The position numbers and the translations under genes are program-made. Below, one piece after another: positions 9,092 to 18,585 of a DNA stretch of 57,462 nt (position 1 is the first letter of the stretch; each line of letters begins with the position of its first letter). The notes under the pieces are model-generated. The model was given only the letters and a program-made list of their open reading frames with translations, did not search any database and was not told where the DNA came from. The DNA comes from Lonsdalea iberica. Lineage in GTDB: Bacteria > Pseudomonadota > Gammaproteobacteria > Enterobacterales > Enterobacteriaceae. The stretch spans positions 1-57,462 of the forward strand of contig NZ_LUTP01000025.1 in NCBI RefSeq assembly GCF_002111585.1, written 5' to 3'.

Positions 9092-9709
9092 TTAGGATTT
9101 CACCGTCAGGTCGTTCTTGACGCTTTTAACCCCTTCAACAGCCTTGGCCAAACTTTCCGCCTGAGCCGACTGCGCCGCCGTCGATACCTGACCGGTTAGC
9201 TGCACAATACCGTCGTGCGTTTCAACTTTGATGTGGCGAGACGGAACGATGCTGTCCGCCAGAAGTTTCGCTTTAACTTTGCTGGTGGTTACCGTGTCTC
9301 CGGCATAAGCGCCGACGGTCTGGGAACCTTTTTCATCTTTGACCTGCAGCTTATCACTGACGGACTTCACGCCTTCGGTCTTGGTCGCGATGCTGACCGC
9401 GTGCGCAGAAAGGTCCTGACTGGCGACAAAACCGCTCAGGGTCACGACGCCTTTGGACGTTGCGACGGAGATGTCACCGCTGTCGATGGTTTTATCTTCC
9501 AGCAGCGCGCTTTTCACCTTGGCGGTGATCGTGCTGTCATCCAGATAGCTCCCTGCAGAAGTCATGGAGCTATCGACTTTCTGTCCGGTGGTGTCGGCCA
9601 CGTTCTTCACCTTCTGGCTGAACGTTTCTTGTGCCATCGCCTGACCGCCCAGCAACATGGTACCCAGAACAACGGCCATTACTGATTGTGCAATCTTGGT
9701 CTTTTTCAT
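9092..9709 (-). CDS. osmY: Osmotically inducible periplasmic protein OsmY (two BON domains)
   Basis: 205 residues, periplasmic, general-stress and osmotic-shock protein; in E. coli it is strongly RpoS-dependent and acts as a chaperone for some secreted proteins. A signal peptide (residues 1-26, ending in GGQAMA) is followed by two BON domains at about 58-123 and 137-204, with the repeated patterns GVVTLSGFV and GIVQLTGQV. Length and layout match E. coli OsmY. It sits between prfC and ytjA as in E. coli. RpoS control is inferred from the family; no promoter was identified by eye. Confidence 0.94.
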   Translation of the reverse strand: MKKTKIAQSVMAVVLGTMLLGGQAMAQETFSQKVKNVADTTGQKVDSSMTSAGSYLDDSTITAKVKSALLEDKTIDSGDISVATSKGVVTLSGFVASQDLSAHAVSIATKTEGVKSVSDKLQVKDEKGSQTVGAYAGDTVTTSKVKAKLLADSIVPSRHIKVETHDGIVQLTGQVSTAAQSAQAESLAKAVEGVKSVKNDLTVKS

Positions 9710-10043
9710 CTAGATCTTCCTTTTTGTTGCCACTATTTCACTGCACGGAATGTGCTCATAAAGAGTCAATCACGAGGCTAGCGCGTCGTTGCCGACATCG
9801 GCTACCGAATAGATTGTCATGCCGTAAATTACCTGCACTCCAATATAACTCACTACCTCTCGTTAAATTAACAGTGAAACAAACTAGAAATGTCGTACAC
9901 ATAGTTAACTATAGTCGACTGTGGATAAAAACCCAGGTAACCGAAGGAAAAAGGCCGCAGATTAGAGAGATTCAGATTTGTCTGTGCGGGGAAAGGGTGC
10001 CTGACGATGAGGGATTTTTCGTTAATTCACTGAAAAATGGGAA
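9710..10043. other. Intergenic region upstream of osmY
   Basis: About 330 bases between the osmY start and the prfC terminator. No gene was found. It is AT-rich and should contain the osmY promoter, but no single promoter could be assigned with confidence. Confidence 0.5.
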
Positions 10044-10075
10044 CAAAAAAACAAAAAGCCAGGCATATGCCTGGC
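10044..10075 (-). terminator. Rho-independent terminator of prfC
   Basis: The perfect 18-base palindrome GCCAGGCATATGCCTGGC (10058-10075) is followed on the minus strand by TTTTTGTTTTTTTG. It starts 33 bases after the prfC stop. Confidence 0.93.
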
Positions 10076-10107
10076 TTGCGTCATTTGTGTGAATTCTAAG
10101 CAGAGAA

Positions 10108-11697
10108 TCAATGTTCCCGTGTTTTATGGAACTGCACGTCCGGGTAGCGATCCTGCGTCAGGTTCAGGTTCACCATCGTGGGGGCCACATAGGTGAGGTT
10201 GTCGCCGCCGTCGAGCGCCAGATGCTGCTCGTTCTTACGCTTAAACTCTTCCAGTTTTTTGACGTCGTCGCACTCCACCCAGCGTGCCGTCGAGACGTTG
10301 ACCGACTCATAAACCGCTTCTACGTTGTACTCCGTCTTCAGACGGGCAACGACCACATCAAACTGCAGCACCCCCACCGCTCCCACGATCAGATCGTTAT
10401 TGATCAACGGACGGAATACCTGCACAGCGCCCTCTTCGGACAGCTGAACCAATCCTTTCAGCAGCTGTTTCTGCCTCAGCGGATCGCGCAGGCGAATGCG
10501 GCGGAACAGTTCAGGGGCAAAGTTCGGAATACCGGTGAACTTCATATCTTCACCCTGCGTGAACGTATCGCCGATTTGGATGGTGCCGTGGTTATGCAAG
10601 CCAATGATATCGCCGGGATACGCTTCTTCCACGTGGGAACGGTCGCCCGCCATAAAGGTTAGCGCATCCGCGATCGTCACATCTTTACCAGTCCGCACCT
10701 GACGCAGCTTCATACCTTTTTCATATTTACCCGACACCACGCGCATGAAAGCCACGCGGTCACGGTGTTTCGGATCCATATTGGCCTGGATCTTGAAGAC
10801 AAAACCGGAGAATTTCTCTTCCGACGCAACCACTTCGCGCGCGTTGGTGTTACGCGGCATCGGCGTCGGCGCCCAGTCGACCAACCCGTCCAGCATGTGG
10901 TCAACGCCGAAGTTACCCAGCGCGGTGCCGAAGAAGACCGGCGTGAGGTCGCCGCTCAGGAAAGCCTCTTCTTCAAATTCATTGGAAGCGCCTTGCACCA
11001 GCTCCAGCTCTTCGCGCAGCTGGGCCGCCAGCTCTTCGCCGACCTCGCTGTCCAGCTCAGGGTTATTCAGCCCTTTGATAACGCGCAATTCCTGGATGGT
11101 GTGCCCCATTCCGCGCTGATACAGGTAGGTTTCATCTTTATATAAGTGATAGACCCCTTTAAACATCTTTCCGCAGCCGATAGGCCAGGTGATAGGCGAA
11201 CAGGCGATGTTCAGCTCGCTTTCCACTTCGTCCAGCAGCTCCATCGGATCGCGGATGTCGCGGTCAAGCTTGTTCATGAAGGTGAGAATCGGGGTATCGC
11301 GCAGGCGGGTGACGTCCATCAGTTTACGAGTACGATCTTCCACCCCTTTCGCGGCATCAATCACCATCAGACAGCAGTCGACGGCGGTCAGCGTACGGTA
11401 GGTATCTTCCGAGAAGTCTTCATGCCCTGGGGTATCCAGCAAGTTGACCAGGCTATCCCGATAGGGGAACTGCATCACAGACGTCGTGATGGAGATACCA
11501 CGCTGTTTTTCCATTTCCATCCAGTCGGATTTGGCGTGCTGATTAGAGCCGCGGCCTTTTACCGTACCGGCGGTCTGGATCGCCTGTCCGAACAGCAAAA
11601 CCTTTTCCGTGATGGTGGTTTTACCGGCGTCAGGGTGGGAAATAATGGCAAAAGTCCGTCGTTTCGAGACTTCGCGGGCAAATTCACTTGGAGACAT
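10108..11697 (-). CDS. prfC: Peptide chain release factor 3
   Basis: 529-residue cytoplasmic GTPase that removes RF1/RF2 from the ribosome after peptide release. N-terminal GTPase domain: P-loop [22 protein letters not shown] (G3) and FMNKLDRD (G4), followed by EF-Tu-like domain II and an RF3 C-terminal domain. Length equals that of E. coli RF3. The 271 bases upstream, up to ytjB, carry no visible gene. Confidence 0.97.
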   Translation of the reverse strand: MSPSEFAREVSKRRTFAIISHPDAGKTTITEKVLLFGQAIQTAGTVKGRGSNQHAKSDWMEMEKQRGISITTSVMQFPYRDSLVNLLDTPGHEDFSEDTYRTLTAVDCCLMVIDAAKGVEDRTRKLMDVTRLRDTPILTFMNKLDRDIRDPMELLDEVESELNIACSPITWPIGCGKMFKGVYHLYKDETYLYQRGMGHTIQELRVIKGLNNPELDSEVGEELAAQLREELELVQGASNEFEEEAFLSGDLTPVFFGTALGNFGVDHMLDGLVDWAPTPMPRNTNAREVVASEEKFSGFVFKIQANMDPKHRDRVAFMRVVSGKYEKGMKLRQVRTGKDVTIADALTFMAGDRSHVEEAYPGDIIGLHNHGTIQIGDTFTQGEDMKFTGIPNFAPELFRRIRLRDPLRQKQLLKGLVQLSEEGAVQVFRPLINNDLIVGAVGVLQFDVVVARLKTEYNVEAVYESVNVSTARWVECDDVKKLEEFKRKNEQHLALDGGDNLTYVAPTMVNLNLTQDRYPDVQFHKTREH

Positions 11698-11968
11698 GTT
11701 GTTCAGGCTTCTTCAGGTTAGCACCCGGCGTCAGCATCAGATCGCAGCGATGTCACGTCAGGCAGAGCGGAAATCAATCGTTAAGCGGGGCATTTTCTCT
11801 GATTTACCGGTCATAAACAATCGGTGACTGAAAGACGCCCCTTTTCTTTACCGTTTATCGCCCCACATCGGCAAACGAGCCTCACGTCCGCGACGTCTCC
11901 GCCGCGAGCGCAGCGGGATCCGTTTTTTTTGATCCGTGGGGGAGTGGCATCGAAGATAGCGTTTTCGT

Positions 11969-12652
11969 TCAGCGACGTGTGTCGGACTTTCGCGAAATCT
12001 GGCCGCTCTCGTCGTCGTCGCTGTCCGGCTCGTCATCTTCAACCGGCGTGTTGGCGGTCAGCAGATAGGGCGACTGCTGCCAACGGGAGCGGCGGTGCTG
12101 CAACAGCGTACGCGCGAGAATGATGCCGATGGCCAGCGCCAGCAAAATCATCAGCCGAAGAATGTTGGTCGTGTTGTCCACCTGCTTGGCCTCGGTCGCC
12201 AGCACGTGGGTGTCCAGCGTCACGCGGAGAAAGCCAATCGGTCCATCCCTACCGTTGATCTGCTCCACCAGTTGATGGTTGAAGTAACTCCCGGCCCGAT
12301 TGCCATCGAGCGCCAGCCGGTCACGCAAAGGGATCTGCTCGCCGGCCCGCGATATCAGTGTGCCATCCAGTGCATAGAGGCCGGCATCCAGAATCCGGCT
12401 GCGATCGGTCAGATTCCGCAACACGTCGTGGATCCGCTGGCTGTTGTCATCGTTGCCTTCCAGCAACGGGGTCAGGCTGAACGCCACCTGACGAGTCAAC
12501 GTCCGCGTCAGCTCTTCAACCTGTTCGGAACGAGCCATCTGATGACTAAGACTAAAGTAGGACGATCCCTGCATCAGGATCACCAGCAGCGCCAGACAGA
12601 TCAGCACAATAGCCGTACGATGTAAGCGAAATTTCAACCGAGCCCGAACCAT
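11969..12652 (-). CDS. ytjB: Membrane protein YtjB (Smp family)
   Basis: 227 residues; family member of E. coli Smp/YtjB, of unknown function. A transmembrane segment at about 13-31 (TAIVLICLALLVILMQG), a periplasmic region to about 163, a second transmembrane segment at about 163-181 (ILRLMILLALAIGIILA) and a charged acidic cytoplasmic tail. The topology resembles the sensor half of a two-component protein without a kinase. It is divergent from serB, with about 140 bases of shared upstream sequence, as in E. coli. Confidence 0.9.
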   Translation of the reverse strand: MVRARLKFRLHRTAIVLICLALLVILMQGSSYFSLSHQMARSEQVEELTRTLTRQVAFSLTPLLEGNDDNSQRIHDVLRNLTDRSRILDAGLYALDGTLISRAGEQIPLRDRLALDGNRAGSYFNHQLVEQINGRDGPIGFLRVTLDTHVLATEAKQVDNTTNILRLMILLALAIGIILARTLLQHRRSRWQQSPYLLTANTPVEDDEPDSDDDESGQISRKSDTRR

Positions 12653-12791
12653 GGGAACACCTGCGCGATTAGGAGAGTTTAATGTTGCCAGAAGCGTTGA
12701 CGATAGGATAGCTTGTTCCGTTGTTTTATCATTGTCCTCTTTTGACCGTTCTACTTCGTCAACACAACACCCGCAGGAAAGGATTTACCCC

Positions 12792-13769
12792 ATGTCGAAC
12801 CGTTTGACCTATCGCGATCTGCCCGTCGAGATCAATTGCTGGCCCAATTTGCCGCTGTCGCTCAGCGGTGACGAAGTCATGCCGCTGGACTATCGGGCGG
12901 GCAATACCGGCTGGTTGCTCTACGGCGACACCCTCGACAAAAACGCGTTGTCCCGCATGCAGCATCTGCTGGACGAACCCATGGTCATCGTCAGCGCCTG
13001 GAGCGTGGGCGACTATCAGGTCGTTCGACTGGCGGGGATCCTGACGCCGCATATCGCCGAGTCGGCGCACACGCTGGGGCTGGACGTGGCGGCGATGGGC
13101 AATCACCCGACGCTGCGATCGCCCGGTTTGCTGGTCATGGACATGGACTCCACGGCGATCCAGATCGAGTGTATTGATGAAATTGCCCGTCTGGCGGGCG
13201 TGGGCGATCAGGTGGCGGCGATCACCGAGCGCGCCATGCAAGGCGATCTGGATTTCTCTTCCAGCCTGCGCGAGCGCGTGGGTACGCTGAAAGGCGCGGA
13301 TGCGAATATCCTCTTGCAGGTTCGTGACACTCTCCCGCTGATGCCCGGCCTGGAACAAATGGTGCAACAGCTACAGGAAGCCGGATGGCATCTGGCGATC
13401 GCTTCCGGTGGTTTTACCTTTTTCGCCGATCATCTGCGCTCGAAGCTGGATCTGGTCGCCGCCGTCGCCAATTCCTTGGGCATGCGTGACGGCAAGCTGA
13501 CGGGCGAAGTCGAAGGCCCGATCGTCGACGCCCAATATAAGGCGGACACCCTGCGGCAGTTAGCCGACAAACTGGAAATTCCTTTGGAGCAGACGATCGC
13601 CATCGGCGACGGCGCCAACGATCTTCTGATGATAAAAGCCGCCGGGCTCGGGATTGCCTATCACGCCAAACCCAAGGTCTATGCCCAAACGGCTACCAGC
13701 ATCCGCTATGCGGATTTGACCGGCGTGCTGTGTATTCTCAGCGGCAGCCTGCGACACGAACAACGTTAA
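12792..13769 (+). CDS. serB: Phosphoserine phosphatase
   Basis: 325-residue cytoplasmic HAD-superfamily enzyme that hydrolyses phosphoserine to serine, the last step of serine synthesis. An N-terminal domain is followed by HAD motif I DMDSTAIQIE (Asp117 nucleophile, Asp119), motif II ASGGFTFF, a conserved Lys and motif III GDGANDL. The open frame extends upstream to 12651, but the ATG at 12792 gives the family N-terminus and has AGGA upstream. It is first in the serB-radA-nadR run. Confidence 0.96.
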   Translation: MSNRLTYRDLPVEINCWPNLPLSLSGDEVMPLDYRAGNTGWLLYGDTLDKNALSRMQHLLDEPMVIVSAWSVGDYQVVRLAGILTPHIAESAHTLGLDVAAMGNHPTLRSPGLLVMDMDSTAIQIECIDEIARLAGVGDQVAAITERAMQGDLDFSSSLRERVGTLKGADANILLQVRDTLPLMPGLEQMVQQLQEAGWHLAIASGGFTFFADHLRSKLDLVAAVANSLGMRDGKLTGEVEGPIVDAQYKADTLRQLADKLEIPLEQTIAIGDGANDLLMIKAAGLGIAYHAKPKVYAQTATSIRYADLTGVLCILSGSLRHEQR

Positions 13770-13789
13770 ATAAAGAAGTGAGGTAAACC

Positions 13790-15175
13790 GTGGCAAAAGC
13801 CGCTAAACGCGCCTTCGTCTGCAACGAGTGCGGCGCTGATTATCCGCGCTGGCAGGGACAATGCAGCGCCTGTCAGGCCTGGAATACCATCACAGAGGTT
13901 CGTCTGGCGGCAGCGCCGTCGTCAGCACGCAGCGACCGCTTCGCCAGCTATGCGGGCGACAGCGCCGGGGTCAGCCGGGTACAGAAACTCTCTGAAATCA
14001 GTCTTGAAGCGCTGCCTCGCTTCTCTACCGGCTTTCAGGAGTTTGACCGGGTGTTAGGTGGGGGCGTCGTGCCCGGCAGCGCCATTTTGATCGGCGGCAA
14101 CCCCGGCGCGGGTAAAAGTACCTTACTATTGCAAACGCTGTGCAAGCTGTCCGAACAGATGAAAACCCTGTACGTGACGGGCGAAGAGTCGTTGCAGCAG
14201 GTCGCGATGCGCGCGCACCGGCTCGGCCTCCCCGCGCAGAATCTCAATATGCTGTCGGAAACCAGCATCGAGCAGATCTGCCTGATCGCCGAGCAGGAAC
14301 AGCCGAAGCTGATGGTCATCGACTCCATTCAGGTGATGCACCTGTCCGATATCCAGTCCTCGCCGGGCAGCGTCTCACAGGTGCGTGAGACCGCCGCCTA
14401 TCTGACCCGTTTCGCTAAAACCCGCGGAGTGGCGATCGTGATGGTTGGGCACGTCACCAAAGACGGTTCGCTGGCGGGTCCGAAGGTGCTGGAGCACTGT
14501 ATTGACTGTTCCGTACTGCTGGACGGCGACGCGGACTCCCGTTTCCGCACGCTGCGCAGCCATAAAAACCGTTTCGGCGCCGTCAATGAACTGGGCGTTT
14601 TCGCCATGACGGAACAGGGACTGCGTGAAATCAGCAACCCGTCCGCCATTTTCCTGAGCCGGGGCGATGAGATCACCTCCGGTAGCTCGGTGATGGTGGT
14701 ATGGGAAGGCACCCGGCCGCTGCTGGTGGAGATTCAGGCGCTGGTCGATCACTCGATGATGGCCAACCCCCGTCGAGTCGCGGTGGGGTTGGAGCAAAAT
14801 CGTCTGGCGATCCTGCTGGCGGTTCTGCATCGCCACGGCGGCCTGCAGATGTCGGATCAGGACGTGTTCGTCAATGTCGTGGGCGGTGTGAAGGTTACCG
14901 AAACCAGCGCCGACCTGGCGCTGCTGCTGTCGTTGGTCTCCAGCCTGCGCGATCGCCCGCTGCCGCAGGATCTGGTGGTCTTTGGCGAAGTCGGATTGGC
15001 AGGCGAGATCCGACCGGTGCCAAGCGGACAGGAGCGGATCACCGAAGCCGCCAAGCATGGCTTCAAGCGCGCGATCGTGCCTTATGCCAATATGCCCAAG
15101 AAGCCGCCGGCCAACATGCAGGTGTTTGGCGTCAAGAAGCTGGCGGACGCGCTTGCCATTCTGGATGAACTCTAA
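13790..15175 (+). CDS. radA: DNA repair protein RadA
   Basis: 461 residues; RecA-related, DnaB-like ATPase that promotes branch migration in recombination repair. Zinc finger Cys11, Cys14, Cys25 and Cys28 (CNECG...CSAC), Walker A GGNPGAGKST (about 102-111), the RadA signature KNRFGAVNELG (about 260), and a Lon-like C-terminal domain (DLALLLSLVSSLRDRPLP). Starts at GTG with GAGGT upstream, giving the family N-terminus MAKAAKRAFVC. It follows serB by 20 bases. Confidence 0.97.
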   Translation: MAKAAKRAFVCNECGADYPRWQGQCSACQAWNTITEVRLAAAPSSARSDRFASYAGDSAGVSRVQKLSEISLEALPRFSTGFQEFDRVLGGGVVPGSAILIGGNPGAGKSTLLLQTLCKLSEQMKTLYVTGEESLQQVAMRAHRLGLPAQNLNMLSETSIEQICLIAEQEQPKLMVIDSIQVMHLSDIQSSPGSVSQVRETAAYLTRFAKTRGVAIVMVGHVTKDGSLAGPKVLEHCIDCSVLLDGDADSRFRTLRSHKNRFGAVNELGVFAMTEQGLREISNPSAIFLSRGDEITSGSSVMVVWEGTRPLLVEIQALVDHSMMANPRRVAVGLEQNRLAILLAVLHRHGGLQMSDQDVFVNVVGGVKVTETSADLALLLSLVSSLRDRPLPQDLVVFGEVGLAGEIRPVPSGQERITEAAKHGFKRAIVPYANMPKKPPANMQVFGVKKLADALAILDEL

Positions 15176-15217
15176 CGGCAGATAGCTTTGGATTATGACC
15201 CGGCCACTGTGGTATTT

Positions 15218-15235
15218 TGTTTAGTAAGCTAAACA
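15218..15235 (+). promoter_or_regulatory. Predicted NadR operator in front of nadR
   Basis: TGTTTA-GTAAGC-TAAACA is a perfect match to the known NadR box pattern TGTTTA-N6-TAAACA. It ends at the base where the AAGGAG ribosome site of nadR begins, 15 bases before the ATG, so bound repressor would block nadR expression. The sequence match is direct; autoregulation is inference. Confidence 0.8.
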
Positions 15236-15249
15236 AGGAGCGCCGGATC

Positions 15250-16494
15250 ATGTCACCATTCGATTACCTCAAATCGGCTATCAGGCAACAGGGCTGTACA
15301 CTACAGCAGGTTGCCGACGCCACCGGGATGACAAAAGGCTACCTTAGCCAACTGCTGAACGCTAAAATCAAAAGCCCCAGCGCGCAGAAGCTGGAAGCGC
15401 TGCATCGATTCCTGGGGCTGGAATTCCCCTACCACCAAAAAAGTATCGGGGTCGTGTTCGGTAAATTTTACCCACTGCATACCGGCCACATCTATCTCAT
15501 CCAGCGCGCCTGCAGCCAGGTGGATGAACTGCATGTCATCATGGGTTTCGACGAGGAAAGGGATCGCACCCTCTTCGAACACAGCTCCATGTCGCAGCAG
15601 CCGACCGTCAGCGACCGCTTGCGCTGGCTGCTGCAAACCTTCAAATATCAGAAAAATATTCATATTCATGCCTTCAACGAAGAAGGCATGGAACCCTACC
15701 CGCACGGCTGGGACGTCTGGAGCCAGGGCATCAAAAAATTCATGGCGGAAAAAGGCATCGAACCCAACTTCGTCTACACCAGCGAAGAGCAGGACGCGCC
15801 GCAGTACGCACCGCATCTTGGGATCGACGCCGTGTTGGTCGACCCGAAGCGCTCTTTCATGAATATCAGCGGCTCGCAAATCCGACAGAACCCGTTCCGC
15901 TACTGGGAATATATTCCTACGGAAGTGAAACCCTTCTTCGTGCGCACCGTGGCGATTCTAGGGGGCGAGTCCAGTGGAAAATCGACGCTGGTCAATAAGT
16001 TGTCCAATATCTTCAACACCACCAGCGCCTGGGAATACGGTCGTGACTACGTGTTTTCACATCTGGGCGGCGACGAGATGGCCTTGCAATACTCCGACTA
16101 CGACAAAATCGCGCTCGGTCAGGCTCAATATATTGATTTTTCGGTTAAATATGCCAATAAAGTGGCCTTTATCGACACCGACTTCATCACTACGCAGGCG
16201 TTTTGTAAAAAATATGAAGGACGCGAGCACCCGTTCGTTCAGGCGCTGATTGAGGAGTACCGCTTCGATCTGGTGATTTTGCTGGAAAACAACACGCCGT
16301 GGGTGGCGGACGGTCTAAGAAGTCTGGGTAGCACAGCGGACCGCTCTGAGTTCCAAAATCTCCTGAAGGAGATGCTGGCGCAGAATAACGTCGACTATGT
16401 CTATGTCACGGAGTCAGACTATGACAGCCGCTTCCTGCGCTGCGTGGAGCTGGTGCAGAACATGTTGGGACATGACAGTCGCAGCATGAATTAG
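15250..16494 (+). CDS. nadR: Trifunctional NAD biosynthesis regulator NadR
   Basis: 414 residues. N-terminal helix-turn-helix (about 15-40, TLQQVADATGMTKGYLSQLL) that represses NAD genes; NMN adenylyltransferase domain with GKFYPLHTGH (71-80) and ISGSQIR (206-212); C-terminal nicotinamide riboside kinase domain with Walker A GGESSGKST (238-246). The ATG at 15250 is preferred over a longer reading from 15217 because it has AAGGAG at proper distance and the family N-terminus. It ends ten bases from the convergent fau gene, with no visible terminator between them. Confidence 0.97.
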   Translation: MSPFDYLKSAIRQQGCTLQQVADATGMTKGYLSQLLNAKIKSPSAQKLEALHRFLGLEFPYHQKSIGVVFGKFYPLHTGHIYLIQRACSQVDELHVIMGFDEERDRTLFEHSSMSQQPTVSDRLRWLLQTFKYQKNIHIHAFNEEGMEPYPHGWDVWSQGIKKFMAEKGIEPNFVYTSEEQDAPQYAPHLGIDAVLVDPKRSFMNISGSQIRQNPFRYWEYIPTEVKPFFVRTVAILGGESSGKSTLVNKLSNIFNTTSAWEYGRDYVFSHLGGDEMALQYSDYDKIALGQAQYIDFSVKYANKVAFIDTDFITTQAFCKKYEGREHPFVQALIEEYRFDLVILLENNTPWVADGLRSLGSTADRSEFQNLLKEMLAQNNVDYVYVTESDYDSRFLRCVELVQNMLGHDSRSMN

Positions 16495-16504
16495 ACTAAG
16501 CGCT

Positions 16505-17122
16505 TCACGCCGGCCACTGCCATGCGCGGGACGGCGTGAGGATTTCCGGGAGCGGGACGTCCCAGTGGGCGGCGGGCACCTGCTCGACCTGCTGACAATC
16601 GTGAGCGAGTCCGATGGGATATGGCCCGCGCTCCTGCCAATGTTCTAACGTACGATCGTAGAATCCCCCCCCCATGCCTAATCGTTGTCCCCGGTCGTCA
16701 AACGCCACCAGCGGCGTCAACAGGATATCCAGCTGGTGCGTCGGCAATACCTGACGCACGTCCAGTCGCGGCTGTAGGATACCGAGCCGGTTGAGCGTCA
16801 GCTCCGTGTCAGGTTCGTAGCGCAGAAACAGCAGCTGACCGGCGCTGAACGGATGCAAAACGGGCAGGTAGACCTGTTTGCCCAGCCGCCAGAGCGCGTC
16901 AATTAACGGAGTGGTATCCAGCTCGCCGTCAAATGAGAGATACGCCGCCACATGTCGGCCCTGCTGAATTCGAGGATGATTGATGATGCGTTGCGCCGCC
17001 TGTTGAGAGAAACTCGCCTGCTGTTCGGCGCTGAGCGCTCGGCGCCGTTGGCGTATACGCTGGCGGAGAGTCTGACGGTCGAGATCGGCGGAGCGATCGG
17101 CAGAAGAATCGGGCGTCTGCAT
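16505..17122 (-). CDS. fau: 5-formyltetrahydrofolate cyclo-ligase
   Basis: 205-residue cytoplasmic enzyme that converts 5-formyl-THF to 5,10-methenyl-THF using ATP (E. coli YgfA). Visible: basic N-terminal segment RQRIRQRRRALS, YLSFDGELDT, LLTPLVAFDDRGQRLGMGGG and GGGFYDRTL (phosphate and substrate loop). The open frame extends to 17329, but that extension is the 6S RNA gene; the ATG at 17122 gives the normal protein length. It lies 39 bases downstream of ssrS on the same strand, so it is probably cotranscribed, as known in E. coli. Confidence 0.93.
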   Translation of the reverse strand: MQTPDSSADRSADLDRQTLRQRIRQRRRALSAEQQASFSQQAAQRIINHPRIQQGRHVAAYLSFDGELDTTPLIDALWRLGKQVYLPVLHPFSAGQLLFLRYEPDTELTLNRLGILQPRLDVRQVLPTHQLDILLTPLVAFDDRGQRLGMGGGFYDRTLEHWQERGPYPIGLAHDCQQVEQVPAAHWDVPLPEILTPSRAWQWPA

Positions 17123-17161
17123 ATCGGTTATCAGCCTGTAGGAAAAGGATATTAAGAGGAA

Positions 17162-17344
17162 GGAATCTCCGAGATGCCGCCGCAGGCTGTAACCCTTGAA
17201 CCCTTGGTTCAAGGTGAACGTCACGTCGCAGTTTTTAGGCTTCTCGGACGGACCGAGCATGCGCACCAACCACAAGCACAACATTCTGTTGGTTGTAAAT
17301 ATCGGCTCAGGGGACTGGCCCGCTGGCAAACATCTCAGAGAAAT
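17162..17344 (-). ncRNA. ssrS: 6S RNA
   Basis: 183 bases on the minus strand between zapA and fau, the standard location. The sequence starts ATTTCTCTGAGATGTT and ends GGCATCTCGGAGATTCC, the pairing closing stem of 6S RNA. The characteristic conserved blocks GGGCCAGTCCCCTGAGCC, GCATGCTCGGTCCGTCCGAG and CACCTTGAACCAAGGGTTC are all present. The RNA binds sigma-70 RNA polymerase and acts in stationary phase. Ends were set by match to the E. coli RNA and are accurate to a few bases. Confidence 0.96.
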
Positions 17345-17426
17345 TTTATTCGTTACTGCTGTTACCCTAACATGTATAACAGCGTTTTGTTACCCGAAAT
17401 CCACGGCCTTTTACCAAAATGCGCGC

Positions 17427-17756
17427 TTATTCAAACTGGGCATCCTGACGGTCGGTAATGCGACCTTGCTCCAACAGCGCCTGTTCGATGGTCTGCTGCA
17501 GCATGCGAATCCGTTGTTCCATATTGGAGGCATAGTCACGGGTTTTTGTCCGTTCCTGCGCCAGCTCATGGCACACGTTGAGCGCGGCGATAAAGACCAG
17601 TTGCTCTGTGTTTGTGACTCTAGTGCGAACTTTGAGATCTTGCAACCGCTGGTTAAGATCTTCCGCAGCCTGATTCAACGCATCCTGTTGTTCTGGCGGA
17701 CAATTCACTCTTAACGAACGGCCAAAAATTTGAATATCTACCGGTTGTGCAGACAT
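17427..17756 (-). CDS. zapA: Cell division protein ZapA
   Basis: 109 residues, cytoplasmic; binds FtsZ and promotes bundling at the division ring. N-terminal globular part ([18 protein letters not shown]) and a long C-terminal coiled coil (about 55-100). The ATG at 17756 has AGGAAGG upstream and the family start [10 protein letters not shown]; a longer reading to 17894 is unlikely. It is divergent from ygfB and upstream of ssrS, the conserved enterobacterial order. Confidence 0.95.
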   Translation of the reverse strand: MSAQPVDIQIFGRSLRVNCPPEQQDALNQAAEDLNQRLQDLKVRTRVTNTEQLVFIAALNVCHELAQERTKTRDYASNMEQRIRMLQQTIEQALLEQGRITDRQDAQFE

Positions 17757-17946
17757 GCCACCTTCCTGCCCTTGTGTCGTTTCGCGCCCGCGCAGTTTGA
17801 TTACCTGATGCTGCCCGGCAGCTCGTCCAGGTAAAAAGCGGGCGCTACTATATATACCCCAAATAGAAGATACAAGCCCTTTCTGGTATAGCAACGGAGC
17901 TTGGTGTTAGCATAACACGAACTCCCCGCAACGACGATGAATGCGC

Positions 17947-18528
17947 ATGTCTATACAGAACAAACTCCCTGGCTACGAAGCCACTGAACAACTACTGCAA
18001 CAGCACCAGGTCGCCCTGACGACGGCGGAAATGCACGGCCTGATCAGCGGCATTTTGTGCGGCGGCAATCACGACGACAGCTGGAAAACGCTGGTATCGG
18101 AACTGACCAACGATGGCCTGTCTTTCCCACAGGCGCTGGCGCAGCCGCTGCTGGAGATTTATCAGATCACTCGCAATACGCTGGAAGATGAAGGCTTCAT
18201 GTTTCAGCTGTACCTGCCGGACGACACGCAAGACAACGTGACCGTGTTCGAACGCGCCGACGGTCTGGCCGGCTGGGTCAACCACTTCCTGCTCGGACTG
18301 GGGGTGGTGCAGCCGCGTCTGGAAAAGACGCAGGGTGAATTAAAAGAGGCGATTGACGATCTGCGTAACATCGCCCAACTGGGCTATGACGAAGACGAAG
18401 ACCAGGACCAGCTGGCCCAGTCGCTGGAAGAAGTCGTCGAATATGTACGGGTTGCTGCCATAATGTGTCATAACGAGTTCACGCATCCGGTGGTAACCGC
18501 CCCCGAACAAAAGCCGACGCTGCACTAA
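17947..18528 (+). CDS. ygfB: UPF0149 family protein YgfB
   Basis: 193 residues, cytoplasmic, of unclear role in enterobacteria. Conserved patterns [14 protein letters not shown] near residue 29, [16 protein letters not shown] near 96 and [18 protein letters not shown] near 126. The ATG at 17947 ([10 protein letters not shown]) matches the family start; an ATG two codons earlier is also possible. First gene of the ygfB-pepP-ubiH-ubiI run. Confidence 0.92.
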   Translation: MSIQNKLPGYEATEQLLQQHQVALTTAEMHGLISGILCGGNHDDSWKTLVSELTNDGLSFPQALAQPLLEIYQITRNTLEDEGFMFQLYLPDDTQDNVTVFERADGLAGWVNHFLLGLGVVQPRLEKTQGELKEAIDDLRNIAQLGYDEDEDQDQLAQSLEEVVEYVRVAAIMCHNEFTHPVVTAPEQKPTLH

Positions 18529-18550
18529 CGTTCGGCTATCCGCCTTAAAG

Positions 18551-18569
18551 GTCAGCGTCCGACGCTGAC
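18551..18569 (+). repeat. Hairpin between ygfB and pepP
   Basis: GTCAGCG and CGCTGAC form a seven-base stem (extendable to nine) around TCCGA, five bases before the pepP ribosome site CAGGAG. No T-run. It could tune pepP translation or partially terminate. Confidence 0.4.
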
Positions 18570-18585
18570 AATTCAGGAGCAGGTG

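Noticed and set aside
11920-11945. GGATC...GATCC with T-run between ytjB and prfC
   Set aside because: The T-run lies in the loop, not after the stem, so this does not work as a terminator.
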